A stretch of 64,000 nucleotides of DNA from Salipiger thiooxidans (lineage in GTDB: Bacteria; Pseudomonadota; Alphaproteobacteria; Rhodobacterales; Rhodobacteraceae), in the NCBI RefSeq assembly GCF_900102075.1, contig NZ_FNAV01000004.1, positions 124,001 to 188,000 on the forward strand, given 5' to 3'. Below, in pieces: positions 1-8,661 of this stretch. The notes beneath the pieces are model-generated. The model was not told the DNA's origin. It saw only the letters and a list, made by a program, of their open reading frames with translations, and did no database searches. The translations under genes were made by a program, and so were the position numbers. Numbering within the stretch: the first letter of the stretch is position 1; the number at the start of each line of letters is the position of its first letter.

Positions 1-4
1 GCGC

Positions 5-41
5 CCCGGGCGTCCATGGTTGGCAAGGGGGGACGCCCGGG
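5..41 (-). terminator. Hairpin downstream of the aldehyde dehydrogenase gene
   Basis: An 11-bp perfect inverted repeat (CCCGGGCGTCC at 5-15 and GGACGCCCGGG at 31-41) lies just past the stop codon of the minus-strand aldehyde dehydrogenase. It would fold in the 3' end of that mRNA. The window ends before a U-tract could be seen, so termination is inferred. Confidence 0.5.
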
Positions 42-53
42 ACGGGAGGAGCC

Positions 54-1574
54 TTAGAAGAAGCCCAGCTTGTTGGGGTTGTAGCTCATCAGGATGTTCT
101 TGGTCTGCTGGTAGTGGTCCAGCATCATCTTGTGATTCTCACGCCCGATGCCCGACTGCTTGTAGCCGCCAAAGGCCGCGTGGGCCGGGTAGGCGTGGTA
201 GTTGTTCACCCAGACGCGGCCGGCTTCGACCGCGCGCCCGAAGCGGTAGCAGCGGTTGGCATCGCGGGTCCAGACACCGGCGCCGAGGCCGTACATGGTG
301 TCGTTGGCGATGGCGAGCGCCTCGGCCTCGTCCTTGAAGGTGGTAACCGAGACAACCGGGCCGAAGATCTCTTCCTGGAAGACCCGCATCTTGTTGTGGC
401 CCTTCAGGATCGTCGGCTGGATGTAGAAGCCGTTCGACAGATCGCCGTCAAAGCTGGCGGCATCGCCGCCCACCAGAACCTCGGCGCCCTCTTCGCGGCC
501 GATGGTGAAGTAGGACATGATCTTGTCCTGCTGCTCGGCGCTGGCCTGCGCGCCGACCATGGTTTCCATGTCGCGCGGGTCGCCCTGCTTGATGGCTTTC
601 ACGCGCGCGATGCACTTCTCGATGAAGGCGTCGTAGATGTCTTCCTGCACCAGTGCGCGGCTCGGGCAGGTGCAGACCTCGCCCTGGTTGAAGGCGAAGA
701 GCACGAAGCCCTCGACCGCCTTGTCGAGGAAGGCGTCGTCCTCGGCCATCACGTCCGAGAAGAAGATGTTCGGCGACTTGCCGCCCAGCTCGAGCGTGAC
801 CGGGATCAGGTTCTCGGTCGCGGCCTGCATGATCTTGCGGCCGGTGGCGGTGGAGCCGGTGAAGGCGATCTTGGCGATGCGCGGGCTGCTGGCCAGCGGC
901 GCACCGACTTCAGCGCCCATGCCGTTGACGATGTTCAGCACACCGGCGGGCAGCAGGTCGGCGATGAGCTCGGCCAGCACCATGATCGCGGCCGGGGTCT
1001 GCTCGGCGGGCTTGAGCACGATGCAGTTGCCGGCGGCAAGCGCGGGCGCCAGCTTCCACGCGGCCATCAGGATCGAGAAGTTCCACGGGATGATCTGGCC
1101 GACGACGCCCAGCGGCTCGTGGAAGTGATAGGCCACGGTGTCGTGGTCGATCTCGGACATGTTGCCTTCCTGGCTCCGCAGGACGCCTGCGAAGTAGCGG
1201 AAGTGGTCGACCGAGAGCGGAATGTCGGCGGCGGTGGTCTCGCGGATCGGCTTGCCGTTGTCCCAGGTCTCGGCCTGGGCGAGGGTCTCGAGGTTCTCCT
1301 CGAGGCGGTCGGCGATCTTGAGCAGGATGTTGCTGCGCTCGGCGGCCGAGGTGCGGCCCCAGCTCTCGCGGGCGGCATGGGCGGCGTCGAGCGCCTTCTC
1401 GACGTCGGCGGCGTCGGAGCGGGCGACCTCGCAGACCTTGGCGCCAGTAATCGGCGTGATGTTGTCGAAGTAGCGGCCATTCACCGGGGCGACGAACTCG
1501 CCGCCGATGAAGTTGTCGTAGCGGGCCTTGAAGGGCGAGGCGTACTTGCCCTGCGTTTCGGTCATGACGTTCAT
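54..1574 (-). CDS. NAD(P)-dependent aldehyde dehydrogenase (AcoD/ExaC type)
   Basis: This 506-residue protein is a full-length member of the aldehyde dehydrogenase superfamily, which oxidises aldehydes to carboxylates in the cytoplasm. The catalytic residues are visible: E262 in the LELGGKSPN motif and C301 in the [11 protein letters not shown] motif. The PWNF motif (163-166) and the FTGST cofactor loop (238-242) are also present. The start is the ATG preceded by an AGGAGG ribosome-binding site 6 bases upstream; the open frame runs further upstream but without family sequence. The sequence resembles acetaldehyde dehydrogenases of ethanol and acetoin metabolism (AcoD, ExaC). It stands alone in its own unit, with a palindromic box about 100 bases upstream. 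The exact substrate is not determined. Confidence 0.9.
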   Translation of the reverse strand: MNVMTETQGKYASPFKARYDNFIGGEFVAPVNGRYFDNITPITGAKVCEVARSDAADVEKALDAAHAARESWGRTSAAERSNILLKIADRLEENLETLAQAETWDNGKPIRETTAADIPLSVDHFRYFAGVLRSQEGNMSEIDHDTVAYHFHEPLGVVGQIIPWNFSILMAAWKLAPALAAGNCIVLKPAEQTPAAIMVLAELIADLLPAGVLNIVNGMGAEVGAPLASSPRIAKIAFTGSTATGRKIMQAATENLIPVTLELGGKSPNIFFSDVMAEDDAFLDKAVEGFVLFAFNQGEVCTCPSRALVQEDIYDAFIEKCIARVKAIKQGDPRDMETMVGAQASAEQQDKIMSYFTIGREEGAEVLVGGDAASFDGDLSNGFYIQPTILKGHNKMRVFQEEIFGPVVSVTTFKDEAEALAIANDTMYGLGAGVWTRDANRCYRFGRAVEAGRVWVNNYHAYPAHAAFGGYKQSGIGRENHKMMLDHYQQTKNILMSYNPNKLGFF

Positions 1575-1994
1575 GGTAATCCTCCTGTGCGCACCGGGTC
1601 CTCCACCCGGGTTGACCTGAAGACTGGCAAGTCCGGCGCGAGACGTCATCCCGACCAAGGTCGCGGACGGCGCGGAACTGTCTCGCAACTGAGACAGGTC
1701 GGAGGGGGAAGCGGCACATGCGGGCCGCCTTGGGGGGCCGCAGGGAGGGGCAAGCGGCGTCTTCGGGCGTCTCTGAGGCCTTCGGGACGCGGCGCGCTCG
1801 GGTCGGCCCGGGAGCCGGCGGCAGATCGAAGCGGCCTCCCGGGCCACCTCCGGCCTGCCGAACGGGGGACGCGCTTTCCGGGCATCCTTGCGGCCGCCGG
1901 GAGGGGACACTCGGGCCGTCACGGCGACTGACGGGACCGGGAGGCGGTGCGTCCGGCCCGTCCCGGGGGGGCTGGCGCGGGGCGCGCGCGACGG
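1575..1994. other. Intergenic stretch upstream of the aldehyde dehydrogenase
   Basis: About 420 bases between the aldehyde dehydrogenase start and the phnM stop. It holds the dehydrogenase promoter region with a palindromic box (1678-1697). I see no gene in the rest. Confidence 0.6.
1678..1697 (-). promoter_or_regulatory. Palindromic operator-like box upstream of the aldehyde dehydrogenase
   Basis: CTGTCTC-N6-GAGACAG is a perfect 7+7 inverted repeat about 104 bases upstream of the aldehyde dehydrogenase ATG. Its size and position fit an activator or repressor site. No clear sigma-54 or sigma-70 promoter could be assigned next to it, and the cognate regulator is not in the window. Confidence 0.35.
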
Positions 1995-3176
1995 CTACTC
2001 GGCCGCCAGCCGCGGGCCGGTCATGGCGCCCACCAGGCGTGCGCCGGCCTCGCCCGCGAGATAGGACAGCCGCCCGCCGCAGACCGTCGCCTCGATCTCG
2101 CGCGTGGTCTCGTTGACCACGACGAAATCGGCGCGCTTGCCGCGGTCGAGCGTGCCCCGGTCGGCCAGGCCCATGATCTCGGCGGGGGCCTTCGAGATCA
2201 GCTCCCAGGCGCGCGGCAGGTCGCGGATGCCGCGGTCGACCAGCACCCAGGCCGCCTGCGCGAGGCAGGGATAGTGGTAGTCCGACACCAGCGCGTCGCA
2301 GAGCCCGCGCGACACGAGGTGCAGCGCCGAGACATTGCCCGACTGCGAGCCGCCGCGCACGACGTTGGGGGCGCCCATCAGCACCGGGTCGTTGCAGGCC
2401 TTGGCAAGCTTGGCGGCGGCGGCGGTGGTCGGGAACTCGGCGATACGGGCGCCGATGATGCGGTAGTATTCCCGCGTCTCACCGTCGGGGTCATCATGGC
2501 TGCCGTAGCGGATCTCGAGCGCGTCGAAGGCCTCGGCCAGGGCGCAGAGGTGGCGCGGCACCTCGCGGGCGCGGGCGCGCGCCGCCTGCAGAACGGCAAG
2601 GAAGTCGACCGGCGACCGGCCGCCGCGCTCGGCCCATTGCGTGACCTTGTGGGGCGCAGTCTCGGCCGCCTCGAGCGTCTCGGGCAGGTGGTTGTTGAAG
2701 ACCACGTAGTCGATGCCGTAGCGCTTCACCGCCGCGATCAGGCGCTCGCGGGTCTCGGGCATGTGGGTCTCGCAGCGGATCTGGACGCGCAGGTCGGTCA
2801 GCGCGCGCGGGCGGTAGGTCTCCATCGCCGCCATCACCGCCTCGGCGAAGTCGGGGCCGCGCATGCCGCCCTCCCAGCTCCAGCATTGCGCAAGCCACGC
2901 GGTGGTGATGCCGTGGGAGGCGGCCTCGCGGTCGGTCGAGCGCAGCCCTGCCTCGATCGGAAAGGGGGCCGAGGGGCGCGGGGCGATGTGGCGCTCGAAG
3001 GCGTCGCCGTGCAGGTCTATGATGCCGGGCAGGATCAGGTAGCCCGACATGTCGACCTCGGGCAGCGGGCCCTTCGTAATGAGCCCGCCCTCGATCACCA
3101 GCGACCGCTTCTGCAGCTCGCCCTCGCGTAGAAGGGTGGCGCCCACAAGGCGCAGGGGGGGAAGGAGTGCCGTCAT
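1995..3176 (-). CDS. phnM: PhnM-like amidohydrolase (ribose 1-methylphosphonate 5-triphosphate diphosphatase family), first paralogue
   Basis: This 393-residue amidohydrolase-family protein belongs to the PhnM group, which removes diphosphate from alpha-D-ribose 1-phosphonate 5-triphosphate in the carbon-phosphorus lyase pathway. A short beta-sandwich N-terminus leads to the metal-binding strand LPGIIDLHGDAFERH (about residues 49-63). GAPNVVRGGSQSGNVS and LVSDYHYP further on are typical of PhnM. The active-site stretch reads DLHGDAFERH where the second paralogue at 9922-11097 has ELHTDNLERH, so this copy may differ in substrate or efficiency. It lies downstream of phnF on the same strand (130-base gap) and is probably co-transcribed with it. 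The family call is firm; the exact reaction is inferred. Confidence 0.85.
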   Translation of the reverse strand: MTALLPPLRLVGATLLREGELQKRSLVIEGGLITKGPLPEVDMSGYLILPGIIDLHGDAFERHIAPRPSAPFPIEAGLRSTDREAASHGITTAWLAQCWSWEGGMRGPDFAEAVMAAMETYRPRALTDLRVQIRCETHMPETRERLIAAVKRYGIDYVVFNNHLPETLEAAETAPHKVTQWAERGGRSPVDFLAVLQAARARAREVPRHLCALAEAFDALEIRYGSHDDPDGETREYYRIIGARIAEFPTTAAAAKLAKACNDPVLMGAPNVVRGGSQSGNVSALHLVSRGLCDALVSDYHYPCLAQAAWVLVDRGIRDLPRAWELISKAPAEIMGLADRGTLDRGKRADFVVVNETTREIEATVCGGRLSYLAGEAGARLVGAMTGPRLAAE

Positions 3177-3306
3177 TCTGGTGACCCGCTCGGAGGTTTT
3201 CCACAGGTTCTAGCGAGGCAACGTGTCACCCGCGTGACGTGGAGGACACAGCAATTCACAACCTTGGGTTTTATTCGCGGGCCTTCTCAAGCCCGGACAC
3301 GCCCCG

Positions 3307-4023
3307 TCAGCTCTCATCGGCGGAGAAGGTGAGCGCCACACGGTCCCCGGCGAACCATGTCAGCCCGTATTCCACCGGCACGCCCTCGGGGTCGATGTTG
3401 ACGCCCTCGCTGCGCAGGAGCGGTGCGCCCTCGCGGGTGGCGAGGTGCAGCGCCTGCGTGGGCGTGGCGGCCTCGGCGGTGAGGCGGGTGTGGGCGCGGG
3501 TGTAGTCGGCGACGCCGTTCAGCCGCAGCGCCTCGGTGACCGACGGCACCTCCTTCAGGGTCTCCGGCAGGCAGGGCATGCGCTCGGCGGGAAAGCAGCT
3601 GACGAAATGCGCGATGGCGACTCCCTCGGCCAACGACAACCCCTCGTAGACGATGACCGGCGCGCCCGCGGGAAGGGCGAGCGCCTCGGCCTCGGGGGTG
3701 TCGGCGGGGCGGGTCTCGACCCGCAGCACGCGCTTCTCCGGCAGCCGGCCCGAGGCGCGGATGTTCTGCGAGAACCGCACCCGCCCGCCGATCGGGTAGT
3801 CGAAGGGCGCCGCCTGCACGAAGACCCCGGCGCCGCGCCGGGCGTGCACCAGTCCGCGCTCGGCCATGTCCGCGAGCGCGCGGCGCGCGGTGTGCCGGTT
3901 CACCCCGAAGCGCGACGAGAGCTCCGCCTCGGTCGGGAGCTTGTCTCCGGCGCGGTAGAGCCCGCGGCCGATCTCGCCCGCGAGCTCCTCGGCGATGGAT
4001 TTCCAGATCGGGCTGCGCGCCAT
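3307..4023 (-). CDS. phnF: GntR/HutC-family transcriptional regulator PhnF
   Basis: This 238-residue regulator has an N-terminal winged helix (about residues 8-70; LPTEAELSSRFGVNRHTARR is the recognition region) and a C-terminal UTRA ligand-binding domain, the HutC-subfamily layout. PhnF proteins repress phosphonate-utilisation operons. The gene is divergent from phnG, and the shared 138-base region carries an inverted repeat of the expected type. It probably controls both its own unit (phnF-phnM) and phnGHIJKLN. The start ATG begins the family-typical N-terminus (MARSPIWKSI). Confidence 0.88.
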   Translation of the reverse strand: MARSPIWKSIAEELAGEIGRGLYRAGDKLPTEAELSSRFGVNRHTARRALADMAERGLVHARRGAGVFVQAAPFDYPIGGRVRFSQNIRASGRLPEKRVLRVETRPADTPEAEALALPAGAPVIVYEGLSLAEGVAIAHFVSCFPAERMPCLPETLKEVPSVTEALRLNGVADYTRAHTRLTAEAATPTQALHLATREGAPLLRSEGVNIDPEGVPVEYGLTWFAGDRVALTFSADES

Positions 4024-4057
4024 GTCCTGCCTCTTCTGTCGGGGCCGCTGCCGGGCC

Positions 4058-4075
4058 CTGTCACCGAAATTTCAC
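4058..4075 (+). promoter_or_regulatory. Candidate Pho box in the phnF/phnG intergenic region
   Basis: CTGTCAC, a 4-base spacer CGAA, then ATTTCAC resembles two PhoB half-sites 11 bases apart. The first half matches CTGTCAY fully and the second matches at 5 of 7 positions. The box lies upstream of the proposed phnG promoter, so phosphate-starvation activation is plausible but not proven. Confidence 0.4.
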
Positions 4076-4085
4076 GTATGCGGGC

Positions 4086-4115
4086 TTGCGTCGAAAGCCG
4101 ACTCACCTCTATGAT
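4086..4115 (+). promoter_or_regulatory. Predicted sigma-70-type promoter of phnGHIJKLN
   Basis: TTGCGT (4086-4091) and TATGAT (4110-4115) are separated by 18 bases, placing transcription start inside the palindrome that follows. Prediction from pattern only. Confidence 0.4.
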
Positions 4116-4143
4116 TTGTCTAGTTGTATAGAACTCTAGACAA
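4116..4143. promoter_or_regulatory. PhnF operator (inverted repeat)
   Basis: TTGTCTAG (4116-4123) and CTAGACAA (4136-4143) form a perfect 8+8 inverted repeat with a 12-base centre. It matches the GTCTAGAC-like half-sites known for HutC-subfamily GntR repressors. It starts directly after the predicted -10 box and ends 18 bases before the phnG start, an ideal place for repression of phnG by the adjacent PhnF. Confidence 0.65.
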
Positions 4144-4161
4144 GTCGGCAAGGTTGTCCAG

Positions 4162-4617
4162 ATGAGCGTGACAGAAATCGGAACGGAGGCCCGCAGGGGC
4201 TGGATGGGGCTGCTGGCCCGGGCGCCCGCGGCGCGGCTCGCGGGGGTGTTCGACCCTCTGGGGGCGACGCCGGGCTTCGAATGGCTGCGGACGCCCGAGA
4301 CCGGGGGCGTGATGGTGCGCGGCCGCACCGGCGGCACCGGCGCGCCCTTCAACATGGGCGAGATGACGGTCACCCGCTGCGCGCTGCGGCTGGAGACGGG
4401 CGAGGTTGGCCACGCCTACGTGCAGGGCCGCGACAAGGCCCATGCCGAGCGCGCCGCGCTGGTCGACGCGCTGATGCAGGGGCCCCGGGCCCCCGAGCTG
4501 CGCGAGGCGGTGCTGGCGCCGCTGGCCGAGGCCGAGGCCGCGGCGCGCCGGGGGCGGGCGGCACGGGCGGCGGCCACCAAGGTCGATTTCTTCACCATGG
4601 TCCGGGGAGAGGGCTGA
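4162..4617 (+). CDS. phnG: Carbon-phosphorus lyase core subunit PhnG
   Basis: This 151-residue protein is PhnG, one of the four subunits (PhnG, H, I, J) of the carbon-phosphorus lyase core complex that couples phosphonates to ribose triphosphate and then cleaves the C-P bond. Family features include the PFNMGEMTVTRCALRL segment (about 58-73) and the HAYVQGRDKAHAERAALVDAL segment. It is the first gene of the plus-strand operon, and its TGA overlaps the phnH ATG, so translation is probably coupled. Length is normal for the family. Confidence 0.92.
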   Translation: MSVTEIGTEARRGWMGLLARAPAARLAGVFDPLGATPGFEWLRTPETGGVMVRGRTGGTGAPFNMGEMTVTRCALRLETGEVGHAYVQGRDKAHAERAALVDALMQGPRAPELREAVLAPLAEAEAAARRGRAARAAATKVDFFTMVRGEG

Positions 4618-5186
4618 TGCGCGACGACGTACTTTCCGGCGGCTTCGCCGACACCCCGGTCGAGGCGGCGCGGGCCTTCCGTGCGGCGCTCGAGGCGATG
4701 GCCCGGCCGGGCAGCATCCACCGGGTCGAGGGCGCGCGCGCCCCGGCACCGGTCTCGGAGGCGGCGGCGGTGCTGCTGCTGACGCTCTGCGACCGCGAGA
4801 CGCCGCTCTACCTCGCACCCGGCCATGACGTGGCGCCTGTCCGCGACTGGGTGGCCTTCCACATCGGTGCGCCGCTGGTTGGCGCCTCCGAGGCGATGTT
4901 CGCGCTGGGCGGCTGGCAGGCGCTGGCGCCGCTCGACGCCTACCGCATCGGCACCCCCGACTATCCCGACCGTGCGGTGACGCTGATCGCCGAACTCGTG
5001 AACCTCGCCCCCGAGGGCGCGCGGCTCAGCGGCCCGGGCATCCGCGAGACCGCGCGGCTGTCGCTGCCCGAGGTCGCGGCGTTCCAGCGAAATCACCATC
5101 TCTTCCCATTGGGTTGGGATGCCTTCTTCACCTGCGGCGACCGCCTCGCGGCGCTGCCCCGGACCAGTGTTGTGGAGGCCGGCTGA
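4617..5186 (+). CDS. phnH: Carbon-phosphorus lyase core subunit PhnH
   Basis: This 189-residue protein is PhnH, the homodimer-forming subunit of the C-P lyase core. Recognisable stretches are AFRAALEAMARPGSI near residue 20 and the C-terminal RNHHLFPLGWDAFFTCGDRLAALPRT. The start ATG overlaps the phnG stop codon (TGATG), and its own stop overlaps the phnI start the same way. The open frame continues upstream, but the overlap and family N-terminus fix this start. Confidence 0.92.
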   Translation: MRDDVLSGGFADTPVEAARAFRAALEAMARPGSIHRVEGARAPAPVSEAAAVLLLTLCDRETPLYLAPGHDVAPVRDWVAFHIGAPLVGASEAMFALGGWQALAPLDAYRIGTPDYPDRAVTLIAELVNLAPEGARLSGPGIRETARLSLPEVAAFQRNHHLFPLGWDAFFTCGDRLAALPRTSVVEAG

Positions 5187-6271
5187 TGTATGTTGCAGTG
5201 AAAGGCGGCGAGCGCGCGATCGACGCGGCGCACGAGTGGCTGGCCGAGGAGCGGCGCGGCGATGCGTCGGTGCCCGAGCTGTCGCTCGCGCAGATCCGCG
5301 AGCAGATGAGCCTCGCGGTGAACCGGGTGATGGCCGAGGGCTCGCTCTACGATCCCGATCTCGCGGCGCTCGCGATCAAGCAGGCGCGCGGCGACCTGAT
5401 CGAGGCGATCTTCCTGATCCGCGCCTATCGCACGACCCTGCCGCGCATCGGCCATTCGCGCGCCGTCGACACCGGCGCCATGCGCTGCGATCGCCGCATC
5501 AGCGCGACCTTCAAGGACGCGCCCGGTGGGCAGGTGCTGGGCCCGACCTTCGACTACACCCACCGGCTGCTCGATTTCAAACTGGCGGCCGAGGCCGGGA
5601 CGCCGAGTGCGCGCGAGGCCGATCCGCTGGCGCCCGAAGTGCCGCGGATCACGGAATTCCTCAACAAGGACGGGCTGATACAGGACGAGGTCCGAAGCGA
5701 GGATACGCCGCCCGACATGACCCGCCAGCCGATGGAATACCCGGCCAACCGCGCCCTGCGGCTTCAGGCGCTGACCCGCGGCGACGAGGGCTTCGTGCTT
5801 GGCATGGCCTATTCCACCCAACGCGGCTACGGGCGCAACCACCCCTTCGTGGGGGAGCTGCGCATCGGGGCGGTCGAGGTCGAGATGGAGATCCCCGAGC
5901 TGGGCTTCGACATCTGCATCGGCGAGGTGGTGCTGACCGAATGCGAGACGGTGAACCAGTTTGCCGGCTCCAAGACCGAGCCGCCGCAGTTCACGCGGGG
6001 CTACGGGCTGGTCTTCGGCCAGACCGAGCGCAAGGCCATCGCCATGGCGCTGGTCGACCGGGCGCTGCGCTGGGAAGAGCTTGGCGAGGAGAACGTCGGC
6101 GCCCCGGCGCAGGACGAGGAATTCGTGCTGGCACATTCGGACAACATCCAGGCGACGGGCTTCCTCGAGCACATAAAGCTCCCGCATTACGTGGACTTCC
6201 AGTCGGAACTTGAACTGGTGCGCAAGATGCGGAAAGGCGCCCTGGACGCGATGAAGGAGGCTGCGGAATGA
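5186..6271 (+). CDS. phnI: Carbon-phosphorus lyase core subunit PhnI
   Basis: This 361-residue protein is PhnI. In the C-P lyase complex, PhnI (with G, H and L) transfers the phosphonate to ATP with release of adenine; it also has nucleosidase activity. The N-terminus MYVAVKGGERAI and the internal RYGRNHPFVGELR-type segment (here TQRGYGRNHPFVGELRIG) are diagnostic. The ATG overlaps the phnH stop, and the 3' end overlaps phnJ by 4 bases. Full family length. Confidence 0.93.
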   Translation: MYVAVKGGERAIDAAHEWLAEERRGDASVPELSLAQIREQMSLAVNRVMAEGSLYDPDLAALAIKQARGDLIEAIFLIRAYRTTLPRIGHSRAVDTGAMRCDRRISATFKDAPGGQVLGPTFDYTHRLLDFKLAAEAGTPSAREADPLAPEVPRITEFLNKDGLIQDEVRSEDTPPDMTRQPMEYPANRALRLQALTRGDEGFVLGMAYSTQRGYGRNHPFVGELRIGAVEVEMEIPELGFDICIGEVVLTECETVNQFAGSKTEPPQFTRGYGLVFGQTERKAIAMALVDRALRWEELGEENVGAPAQDEEFVLAHSDNIQATGFLEHIKLPHYVDFQSELELVRKMRKGALDAMKEAAE

Positions 6272-7146
6272 CCGCGATGCAGCACGATCCGGCCTATAAC
6301 TTCGCCTATCTCGACGAGCAGACCAAGCGGATGATCCGCCGCGCGCTGCTCAAGGCGCTGGCGATCCCGGGCTACCAGGTGCCGTTTGCCTCGCGCGAGA
6401 TGCCGATGCCCTATGGCTGGGGCACCGGCGGCGTGCAGGTGACCGCCGCCTGCCTCACCCCGGAGGACCGGCTCAAGGTCATCGACCAGGGCGCGGACGA
6501 CACCACCAACGCGGTCTCGATCCGCAAGTTCTTCGAGCGCACGGCAGGGGTGGAGACGACCGAGCACACCACGGAGTCGACGATCATCCAGACCCGCCAC
6601 CGCATCCCCGAGGCACCGCTGACCGAGGGCCAGATCCTCGTCTACCAGGTGCCGATCCCGGAGCCGCTGCGGTTTCTCGAGCCGCGCGAGACCGAGACCC
6701 GCAAGATGCACGCGCTCGAGGAATACGGGCTCATGTACGTGAAGCTCTACGAGGACATCGCCCACAACGGTGCGATCTCGACCGCCTACGCCTACCCGGT
6801 GAAGGTCGAGGGGCGCTACGTGATGGATCCCTCGCCGATCCCCAAGTTCGACAACCCGCGGCTCGAGAGCGCCGCGATCCAGCTCTTCGGGGCCGGGCGC
6901 GAGCAGCGCATCTACGCGGTGCCGCCCCATACGCAGGTGGTAAGCCTCGATTTCGAGGACCACCCGTTCGAGGCCAGCAAGGCGGATCACGACTGCGATC
7001 TCTGCGGCTGCGGCACCAGCTATCTCGACGAGGTGATCGTCGACGACGCGGGCGGGCGGATGTTCGTCTGTTCGGACACGGATTTCTGCGCCGGTCGGCG
7101 GGCCGAGGGGCACAGCGGACGGCTCTCGGGGGAGGATGCGGCATGA
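6268..7146 (+). CDS. phnJ: Carbon-phosphorus lyase PhnJ (radical SAM C-P bond-cleaving subunit)
   Basis: This 292-residue protein is PhnJ, the radical S-adenosylmethionine enzyme that cleaves the C-P bond of ribose 1-phosphonate 5-phosphate to give alkane and cyclic ribose phosphate. The cysteines sit as in E. coli PhnJ: C243, C246 and C268 would bind the 4Fe-4S cluster and C274 would be the thiyl-radical residue (segments CDLCGC and VCSDTDFC). All key residues are present, so the lyase should be functional. It overlaps phnI and phnK by 4 bases each. Confidence 0.95.
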   Translation: MTAMQHDPAYNFAYLDEQTKRMIRRALLKALAIPGYQVPFASREMPMPYGWGTGGVQVTAACLTPEDRLKVIDQGADDTTNAVSIRKFFERTAGVETTEHTTESTIIQTRHRIPEAPLTEGQILVYQVPIPEPLRFLEPRETETRKMHALEEYGLMYVKLYEDIAHNGAISTAYAYPVKVEGRYVMDPSPIPKFDNPRLESAAIQLFGAGREQRIYAVPPHTQVVSLDFEDHPFEASKADHDCDLCGCGTSYLDEVIVDDAGGRMFVCSDTDFCAGRRAEGHSGRLSGEDAA

Positions 7147-7913
7147 CGCCCTTGTTGCAGGTGACGGGTCTCACCAGGCATTACGGAACGCGGCTTGGCT
7201 GCGGCGATGTGAGCTTCGATCTCTGGCCGGGCGAGGTCATGGGCATCGTGGGCGAGAGCGGCTCGGGCAAGTCGACGCTGCTGAACTGCCTCGCGGGGCA
7301 CCAGGCGCCGGACGCGGGACAGGTGATCTTCGACACCCGCAGCGACGGGCCGGTGGACACGGTCACCATGTCCGAGCCGGCGCGGCGGATGCTCGGGCGC
7401 ACCGACTGGGCCTTCGTGCACCAGAACGCGCGCGACGGGCTGCGCATGGGGGTGAGCGCGGGCGCCAACGTGGGCGAGCGGCTGATGGCCGTGGGCGCGC
7501 GCCACTACGGCGACATCCGGGCGCAGGCGGTGGACTGGCTGGGCCGGGTGGAGATCGCCGAGGACCGGGTCGACGACCGCCCGCGGGCCTTTTCGGGCGG
7601 CATGCAGCAGCGGCTGCAGATCGCGCGCAACCTCGTGACCGGGCCGCGGCTGGTGTTCATGGACGAGCCCACCGGCGGGCTCGATGTGAGCGTGCAGGCG
7701 CGGCTGCTGGACCTGCTGCGCGGGCTGGTACGCGAGATGGGGCTGTCGGCCATCATCGTCACCCACGACCTTGCGGTGGTGCGGTTGCTGGCGGACCGGC
7801 TGATGGTGATGAAATCGGGCCACGTGGTGGAGACCGGCCTCACCGACCAGGTGCTGGACGATCCGCAGCATGGCTACACGCAGCTGCTCGTCTCGAGCGT
7901 TCTGCAGGTTTGA
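7143..7913 (+). CDS. phnK: C-P lyase-associated ABC-type ATPase PhnK
   Basis: This 256-residue ABC ATPase is PhnK, which binds the C-P lyase core through PhnJ rather than acting in transport. Walker A is GESGSGKST (37-45), the signature is FSGGMQQRLQIAR, and Walker B is LVFMDEPTGGLD. The start overlaps phnJ by 4 bases. Unlike the other junctions in this operon, its 3' end is followed by a 58-base gap filled by an intergenic repeat before phnL. Confidence 0.92.
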   Translation: MTPLLQVTGLTRHYGTRLGCGDVSFDLWPGEVMGIVGESGSGKSTLLNCLAGHQAPDAGQVIFDTRSDGPVDTVTMSEPARRMLGRTDWAFVHQNARDGLRMGVSAGANVGERLMAVGARHYGDIRAQAVDWLGRVEIAEDRVDDRPRAFSGGMQQRLQIARNLVTGPRLVFMDEPTGGLDVSVQARLLDLLRGLVREMGLSAIIVTHDLAVVRLLADRLMVMKSGHVVETGLTDQVLDDPQHGYTQLLVSSVLQV

Positions 7914-7927
7914 TGGGCGGGACCGCG

Positions 7928-7977
7928 GGGGGCGGTCTGCCCCCCCCACCCCCCGAGAGTTTAGGGGCAAGATGAAG
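7928..7977 (+). repeat. Hairpin-plus-core intergenic repeat, copy 1 (phnK-phnL gap)
   Basis: A GC-rich stem (GGGGGC, 5-base loop, GCCCCC at 7928-7944) is followed by the repeat core ending GGGGCAAGATGAAG (7955-7977). It is one of five copies in the window. Here it fills the gap between two co-transcribed genes and contains the first possible phnL start codon. Confidence 0.75.
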
Positions 7978-8661
7978 ATGATAGAGCTGGCCGATGTCTC
8001 GAAGAGTTTCGTGCTGCACAACCAGGGCAGCGCGGTGATCCCGGTGATGGCGGGGGCGGCGCTGAGCGTGCGGCCCGGCGAATGCGTGGCGCTGGTGGGC
8101 AACTCCGGCGCCGGCAAGTCGACGCTGATGCGGATGATCTACGGCAACTACCTGTGCAACGCCGGGCGCATCGTCGTGGGCGGGCTCGACGTGGCGCGGG
8201 CCGAGCCGCGCGAGATCCTGCGGATGCGGCGCGAGGTGCTGGGCTATGTGAGCCAGTTCCTGCGCGTGGTGCCGCGGGTGCCGACGCTCGACGTGGTGGC
8301 CGAGCCGGTGCTGGCGGCAGGCGGCGCGCATGAGGTGGCGGAGGCGCGGGCGCGGGGGTTGCTGGCCCGGCTCAACGTGCCCGAGCGGCTGTGGTCGCTG
8401 TCGCCCACCACCTTCTCGGGGGGCGAGCAGCAGCGGGTGAACATCGCGCGGGGCTTTGCGCATGCGTTTCCGGCGATGCTGCTCGACGAGCCGACGGCCT
8501 CGCTCGACGCCACCAACCGGGCGGTGGTGCTGGAGCTCATTTCCGAGGCCAAGGCGCGCGGCGCGGCGATCGTGGGCATCTTCCACGACGCGGCGGCGCG
8601 CGAGGCGGTCTGCGACCGAGAGATCGACGTGAGCGCCTTTGCGCCCGGGCTCGCCGCATGA
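7972..8661 (+). CDS. phnL: C-P lyase-associated ABC-type ATPase PhnL
   Basis: This 229-residue ABC ATPase is PhnL, an accessory of the C-P lyase complex needed for the first, nucleoside-triphosphate-dependent step. Walker A is GNSGAGKST (43-51), the signature FSGGEQQRVNIAR, and Walker B MLLDEPTASLD. Two in-frame ATGs compete, 7972 and 7978. The first lies inside repeat copy 1, so the second, which gives the family-like N-terminus MIELADVSKSF, may be the true start. It overlaps phnN by 4 bases. Confidence 0.88.
   Translation: MKMIELADVSKSFVLHNQGSAVIPVMAGAALSVRPGECVALVGNSGAGKSTLMRMIYGNYLCNAGRIVVGGLDVARAEPREILRMRREVLGYVSQFLRVVPRVPTLDVVAEPVLAAGGAHEVAEARARGLLARLNVPERLWSLSPTTFSGGEQQRVNIARGFAHAFPAMLLDEPTASLDATNRAVVLELISEAKARGAAIVGIFHDAAAREAVCDREIDVSAFAPGLAA

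Noticed and set aside
114-1931. Plus-strand 605-codon open frame opposite the aldehyde dehydrogenase
   Set aside because: It is an antisense shadow of a high-GC gene: no family resemblance, His/Arg/Gly-rich composition and no ribosome-binding site. The same holds for the long frames opposite amt, purU, the demethylase, Liv and hydantoinase genes.
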